A stretch of DNA of 64,000 bases, from assembly GCA_010094045.1 (NCBI GenBank), contig ML986642.1:124179-188178 (forward strand), given 5' to 3'. This DNA is from Lojkania enalia. Lineage: Eukaryota > Ascomycota > Dothideomycetes > Pleosporales. A program made the position numbers and the translations under genes. This document shows, piece by piece, positions 58,840-64,000 of the stretch. The notes beneath the pieces were generated by a model. It made no database searches and was not told the DNA's origin. It saw only the letters and a program-made list of their open reading frames with translations. The first letter of the stretch is position 1. Each line of letters starts with the position of its first letter.

Positions 58840-59560
58840 ATATTAGGCTTGTTCTTGACTTGATGCCGTTAAGACATTTGATCGAAGGGATGCGAAAGCT
58901 TGACTTCTGCCCCAGAAAACTATCCCCACACTCGGCCGACCTTCCGCTTTTCGCCACGCCCGGTTTCGCTCGGAAGACCTTCCCCAAATATCTGCGGTTC
59001 ACTTTCCATGCTGAGTCGCATTACCGCAATAGTCAACCCGAACGGCGAAATTTCCGTCACTCTTCCCTGGCTGCCTCAACTTCTGGACGGTCTTCCAACA
59101 TTTCCCTTGCTTAGACAGGGGGGCCAATTTTCTAAAGCCTCTCAACGCATGGAAATACTTGTCAATCTATACTCGAACGAGTACAGTGATCAGATCTGCG
59201 ACGGCGTCACGATTGAAAAGCTGACCGTGTGGGTCTTCGGCAAGGCTATTTTGATGATAGGGATTTTGCCCATGGGGTTGAAGCTGGGGGTTGGGGCAAG
59301 ATGGAGCATCGAATGGGAAAGCCTGCTACCATGAAAGAGGAGGCGAACAACTTCCGAGGTCACTGTCATTCAGAGAGTGTATAAATGCTCTGCTTCCACC
59401 CGGGTCGAGGGATTCTGTGTGACGGACGATCAATTGCGGATCCGATTCCATCATATATTCCTATTGTTTGGTACCGTATCTGTACGTCCTTGATTACACA
59501 TCTCACTCCTCACCACCACAATCGATCTTTTGCTTTGGCAGCCCCGTGTTTTAAGGAGCT
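58840..59560. other. Intergenic, upstream of sugar transporter
   Basis: Contains the transporter promoter. A plus-strand frame at 59010-59334 is open for about 108 codons from an ATG but matches no family; it may be a relic or chance. Confidence 0.4.
59380..59386 (+). promoter_or_regulatory. TATA element upstream of sugar transporter
   Basis: TATAAAT at 181 bases before the ATG at 59561, followed by C/T- and CA-rich sequence up to the start. Confidence 0.35.
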
Positions 59561-61439
59561 ATGGCGCGCAAATACCTTGGGGGCTCTGGTGAGAAGCTCA
59601 CGATTTGGATATCTATCGCCGCTAGTACGGTGTTGATATTCTATGGTTACGATCAGGGTTAGTCACCACTCATTTGCACCTTGGACCAAGTACTCAAACT
59701 TCCGTAGGTGTCTTTGGCAATGTCATCATCAACGAAAACTTCTTGGAAACTTTTGGTCATCCATCAGCCAATATGCAGGGTGTCATGACAAGTATCTACA
59801 ACATCGGTATGGGCAACTCTGTCTCCACGTAAATCTTAGGGCTCACCTCGGCTTGAAGGATGCTTTATCGGTGCCATGTCTACTATCTGGACTGGAGATA
59901 TCCTAGGTCGCCCACGACAGATCCTAATAGGATCCACTGTCATCGCTATTGGTGCTATTATTCAAACCGCGAGTTATGGTGTGCCGCAAATGATGGTGGG
60001 AAGGATTGTAGCCGGTTTAGGAACAGGTACTTCAATCTCCACTATATAAAACAAAATCAAAGCTAACCCTTCTTCGTTTAGGCATGAATACTGCTACTGC
60101 CGGAGTATGGCAAGCCGAGACCAGCAAAATGAGGAGCCGAGGAAAGCTTGTTATCATTCAAATGGGTATATTTAGTTTCCTCCAGTTTACGGGTTTGTGC
60201 TAACTAAAGTAGCCAACTGTATCACCGGCTTCTCGATATCCAATTGGTTGACACTCGCTTTCTCATTTGCCCCAAGAGATGTGGCCTGGCGCTTCCCTCT
60301 AGCGTTCCAAATCTTCTTCACTCTCTGCATCTACGCCTTGTGCCCTTTCCTACCCGACTCGCCTCGTCTTCTTATCCGAAAGGGAAAACACGAAGAAGCT
60401 TTCGAAGTCCTTGCCGCACTCGAAGGTCATGGAGCAACACCCGATTCGCCGTCTGTTCATGCCCAATTCACCATCATTAAAGAGATTCTCGACCGTGAAC
60501 ATGTTGCTACCTATACCTGGTGGCAACTTCTCCGTGGACAAGGCCCTCCAGGCGTTCTCAGGCGAATGATACTCGGCGCCTGGATGCAAGCCATGAATCA
60601 GATCTCCGGAATCAACGTCACGAGTTATTACATGTCCTATATTTTCATCAATGCTCTCGGTATCTCAGAACTGCTATCCCGCATTTTGGCCGCGGCTGGA
60701 TCGGTCGATTATCTTGTCTTTGCATGCTTAGCTTACTTTGTCATCGAGCGCTTTGGTCGACGCAAGGTTATGATGACTTCTGCTGCGGCATGCTCTACCT
60801 GCTGGATCGTCATCTCCATTGCTCTTGGACTCTCCGAGAAAGGTGGCGACGAGTACAAACTCGGTATTGTCGCCGTCTCCTTCTTCTTCGCATTCTTCGC
60901 CAGTTTCGGAATGGGCGTGCTAGGTGTGCCTTGGCTGTATCCTACCGAGATCAATGCTTTGGAAATGAGGACTAAAGGAGCATCCCTTGGTAAGAGATCA
61001 CCACACTCTTATTATGTTTGCCGGCTAACTCATATGCTTCAGCCATGGCCACCAACTGGATCATGAACTACATGGTTGTGCAAGTAACACTGCCCGGTAT
61101 CGACAATCTTGGCTACAAGTTTTGGATCATCTGGGCAGTGATCTGCTTCGCCTTCATCCCAATCACATACTTCTTTTATCCGGAGACTGCAAATAGGTAC
61201 GCTCGATGTGTAATATCTAGATGACAAGCACTAATACTGCATCTAGAACGCTCGAGGATATTGACCGTTTCTTCGAGACTAAGCCGGGCATCTTGATTCA
61301 CCGCAACAAGTTTGCTATACAGCTATCACGACCAGCCCTATTCATCGAAGAAGACGAGCGCATTGCAGCAGCACAAGACGAGAAGAAAGGCCCATCAAGC
61401 ATTACCACCGAGCATATCGATGTTAAGGAGGCGGTATAA
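59561..61439 (+). CDS. MFS sugar transporter (seven exons)
   Basis: Exons 59561-59657, 59708-59806, 59859-60026, 60082-60165, 60213-60989, 61043-61196 and 61247-61439 give 523 codons. It is a 12-helix fungal hexose/lactose-permease-type transporter. Motifs are FYGYDQGVFGNVI in helix 1, GCFIGAMSTIWTGDILGRPR, GRIVAGLGTGMNTATAGVWQ, QAETSKMRSRGKLV, AWRFPLAFQIFF, PDSPRLLIRKGKHEEA before the central loop, QAMNQISGINVTSYYMSYIF in helix 7, ERFGRRKVM, GVPWLYPTEINALEMRTKG and FFYPETANRTLEDIDRFF. All six introns are GT..AG, 46-55 bases, and five of the six interrupt codons after the first base. The substrate is probably a hexose or disaccharide. It sits 1.7 kb from an AA9 monooxygenase gene, which hints at plant-polysaccharide use. 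Confidence 0.92.
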
Positions 61440-61943
61440 GGAGTTATTGTATGTTGAAGCGTGAGATTGCTATATAAAGTGTAAGACGCGATATATAAGA
61501 AGTATGGAGTCGAGTCTCTTGGAAAATAGCTTCTCGTTAGCTCTGGTTTAGCTTTGGTTGGCAGCACAATAGATTTCCGAAATTTCCATTAAGAATTTCT
61601 CATTCATCGCTCACCTGTTTCGAAACACTTGTCGTCTGAGTGAATCCTGGAAGCTCTTCACTTTCAACCACCGTGTTCGCATACGTGCCGCATTACATTT
61701 GTAGAGTACGTTGAATGTTTGTAGTTATATCGGAAATTCGGAAGGGCCGAAATAACCTAGCTTCGGTACCTGAGAGGTTGCAAGGAGCAGAACGGAGAAG
61801 GTAAGACAGATGCGGAGGAACGCGAGTGGGGGCATCTTCGGTAGAGAGTCCTTCCGACTAGGCTTAGGTCGGCTGTGGCCTGAAAGTGAAGGTGGAAGCT
61901 GTCGCTGGAAGTGGTTGCGCCGACAAGCTTACGGAAGGAATTG
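61440..61943. other. Intergenic, no gene seen
   Basis: Transporter 3' region and upstream region of the BTB gene. Confidence 0.5.
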
Positions 61944-63064
61944 ATGGCAACCGCAAGAGTTCATAACTCGAATCACTCCATCTCCTTAATAATGACAACA
62001 ACAACAACAAAAATACACTTCCGCTATGGATGGAGAGCTCCGCTCAACCCCTTTAATACCATAGAGGGTGAGCCTTCTAGAACGTGCTCAACCCCGATAG
62101 ACGAGGCGCGCCTGCGTCAAAAGAGGGTCCCGCTGCTTGGCCCGGACTATTCCCCGGCGACAATAGCTGGTAGATTATCTTTCACGTAAGTCAGATGAAT
62201 GAACGCAAGGTCATCAATTTGACTTGGCGTAGATACCTATCTCAAACACGCATCACTGTCTATGGTGGCGAGCATCAGCAACCGTTCATTATTCACATTG
62301 GTTTGCTTTGTCATTATTCGCCCTACTTTGCCAATTTACTCAAAGGAATTTCTCAAGAGGGTAAATTAGATTCTATTAGCCTCCCAGATGTTCAGGCTCC
62401 TCTTTGGATCGCATTTATGGATTGGATGTTCAACTTCACCGATAAAATCACGAGCTCAACGCACGGTATTGCGGCAAATCCAAATGGACCAAGCCTTACT
62501 GATATTTACATCTTTACGGTTAAGTACGACATGCCGGCGTTTCGACAAAATGCAATTACCAAAATATGGTAGGGGGTGGTTACACCCAACGCTAGGTTTA
62601 AGCCTCAGGCCCGCGACCTACCGCTATGCGACGATATCATGTTAGCCTTCAAGAATCTACTTGCTACTTTACCCCTCTGCAAAATTTTGGTCGGCGTATA
62701 TTGCCGCAGTGAGTACGACGAATTGGACAACGAACAGGAACGCGATGCTGAACAGAATTTGCCTATTGAGTTCTTCGTTGCGAATTCTCCCCGACACATG
62801 CGGATGCTAAACCTCATGATTCCGCAAAACGTTCCATTGGACTATAGCCTGCGCTTGATTGACTGCTATGAACATATAGCTGGTAAGGATCTCATACGTT
62901 GTGAATGCTGGAATCTAACCAATAACACCGGGAATGTAGAAACCACTACGGAGAGATGTGAACTCATGGTGTATGCAGGACAGGAGGATATATGGTTCAA
63001 GTTTCGTTGGGCTTTGGCATTCAACGATTGGAGGTGGTTTAATGATAAAACTAGATCCGGCTAA
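61944..63064 (+). pseudogene. BTB/POZ-domain gene with in-frame stop
   Basis: Exon 1 61944-62185 is joined to 62233 by a 47-base GT..AG intron, giving YLSQTRITVYGGEHQQPFII, then HIGLLCHYSPYFANLLKG, the fungal BTB/POZ core (residues about 80-180), followed by FMDWMFN and IYIFTVKYDMPAFRQNAI. The frame is then cut by TAG at 62570-62572 and continues in phase for another 163 codons to 63064 (LPIEFFVANSPRHMRML, CELMVYAGQEDIWFKFRW), with the composition of a real C-terminal half. No intron removes the stop in frame. TAG could come from CAG by one transition. BTB domains dimerise and recruit Cullin-3 ligases. A truncated 189-residue BTB-only protein could still be made. Confidence 0.65.
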
Positions 63065-63159
63065 AGTCGGTTTACTAGGAACGATTGATAAATGAATGGT
63101 CTAAATAACGCTGAATGGAAATATTAGGCAGACATGATCTAATATGCACTTGAGTCTGT

Positions 63160-64000
63160 TTACCACCGCTTTGTAGCCGGAGCCGGAGTCTGGTAAGTAC
63201 TCGACCAACTCGCCTCATATGTTGAAGTCCCCATAGTAGTCAAAAATTTCGTGTCTGTGAACGTAGCTGACGTGACGACCGAATTCTTAATCCAAGTAGA
63301 CCAAGGCGTTGCCCTCGTTGGAGCGGATACGCCGCCAAGTGGCACTCCAGTAGTTTCTGCCCATGCGCCAGACCAAACAGTAGGCCCAGGAATGGGGTAT
63401 GTTGTGGTGCATGCTGTTGTGCGAGTTTTCTTGGTATCAGTTGAGCAGTAAATCTAGGCATGGTCAGCAAGCTCCATTGTTGGAGGGGGAGGGGCGGTGT
63501 ACATCATATACAATTCCTGGGTCGTCGTACGAGTATGCGCCTGGGAAGGAGACCCCTTCAGGGAGCTCAACAGTGCCATCTCCGGTGACCTCAATCTGGA
63601 CACAGTTGGGGTAAAACTGCGCACCTCTAATTGGGTTCTTCAAAAAAGAGACTTCGCCCTCATGGAAGGCAATCATTTCAGCTCTGATGAGATAGCTTTG
63701 GGATATTTAGCTAGCCGTGGATATTGAACCACTGGTGTTAACTTACTGTCCAGCCTTTAAGTCCGCGGGAATTCTGATATTCATATGCCCGCCATTCTTG
63801 GCAATGTCTGAGGTAGTCGACCACTTCCCAGGGCTTGGAAAAGTGGACTCCTCATACAGTCCCTCGTGCCAAAGCTTTACGAAGGAGTTCTCAGTCGGAG
63901 GGTCTGGAGAAATGTAAATCAAGGACGGACCTGTATATATGGTCAGTTAAGTTGGACTAGCGTATATGCCTGCAAAATACCATGATGCGATTCTGCAATA
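63160..64000 (-). CDS. AA9 lytic polysaccharide monooxygenase, 3' part (gene runs off window)
   Basis: Exons within the window: 63981-64000 (partial), 63747-63930, 63503-63695 and 63160-63453, joined by 49-51-base introns. The product contains AESHHGPSLIYISP (second copper-ligand region, HHGP), WHEGLYEES, IRIPADLKAGHYLIRAEMIA, FHEGEVS, GAQFYPNCVQIEVTGDG (axial Tyr and conserved Gln), LPEGVSFPGAYSYDDPGIVYD and TTTYPIPGPTVWSG, all in AA9 order. The N-terminal His and signal peptide lie beyond 64000. AA9 enzymes oxidatively cleave cellulose and related glucans outside the cell. After the usual PIPGP end there is an extra tail of about 65 Ser/Thr/Trp-rich residues, which is not a CBM1 (no Cys). 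Confidence 0.88.

Noticed and set aside
62569..62608. A 27- or 40-base intron to remove the BTB gene stop
   Set aside because: The shorter one is below a workable intron size, and the 40-base option shifts the downstream frame into stops.

Overview
The window is nuclear DNA of a filamentous ascomycete (Pezizomycotina). Genes are interrupted by short introns, mostly 45-70 bases, with GT..AG ends and CTAAC/CTGAC-type branch sites. Both strands are used, intergenic gaps are long, and the products are fungal: Ecl1, Bud6/Aip3, Pbp1, fungal sugar transporters, an AA9 polysaccharide monooxygenase and a GPI-anchored cysteine-rich wall protein. Overall protein character suggests a Leotiomycete-like fungus, but that is an inference. 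Exon models were built by hand from splice signals, reading phase and protein-family fit; each spliced model is a whole number of codons.

Layout. 1-270: tail of a charged protein. 271-9710: gene-poor, with only ecl1 recognised (minus, 5611-6117). 9711-12085: HAL2/MET22 3'(2'),5'-bisphosphate nucleotidase and the convergent retromer gene VPS29. 12908-14420: a decayed minus-strand gene whose remains read as a HeLo (prion-inhibition/cell-death) domain followed by a complete E2 ubiquitin-conjugating domain. 14888-16646: ITR-type inositol transporter. 17518-21380 and 22908-26088: the divergent pair PBP1 (ataxin-2) and BUD6. 26286-26633: small hypothetical gene. 27438-28573: LST8. 29393-30696: wreck of an FMN-dependent alpha-hydroxyacid (lactate) dehydrogenase gene. 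31442-33259: PP2C phosphatase (Ptc2 type). 34918-37121: peroxisomal acyl-CoA oxidase ending in SKL, with an (AGT)24 tract upstream.

37679-38577: Y_phosphatase3-type tyrosine phosphatase. 39533-40799: mitochondrial porin. 41041-41949: mitochondrial membrane J-protein, sharing a promoter with methionine aminopeptidase 2 (42226-43776). 44029-44910: unknown gene with an in-frame stop after codon 36. 45804-46724: acyl-protein thioesterase-like hydrolase. 48036-52036: three secretory-pathway genes together, namely a GPI-anchored Cys-rich protein, a secreted prolyl-4-hydroxylase-like dioxygenase, and a PDI-like ER protein lacking CxxC but ending in HDEL. 52784-54447: unknown multi-pass membrane protein. 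54837-57026: MPP10. 59561-61439: seven-exon sugar transporter. 61944-63064: BTB gene with an in-frame stop. 63160-64000: 3' part of an AA9 lytic polysaccharide monooxygenase gene running off the window.

The two observations most worth following are the HeLo-E2 fusion relic at 13-14.4 kb and the divergently transcribed prolyl-hydroxylase-like / inactive-PDI pair at 49.7-52.0 kb, which resembles the alpha/beta subunit arrangement of animal prolyl 4-hydroxylase. No rRNA, tRNA, CRISPR array or intact transposon was recognised.
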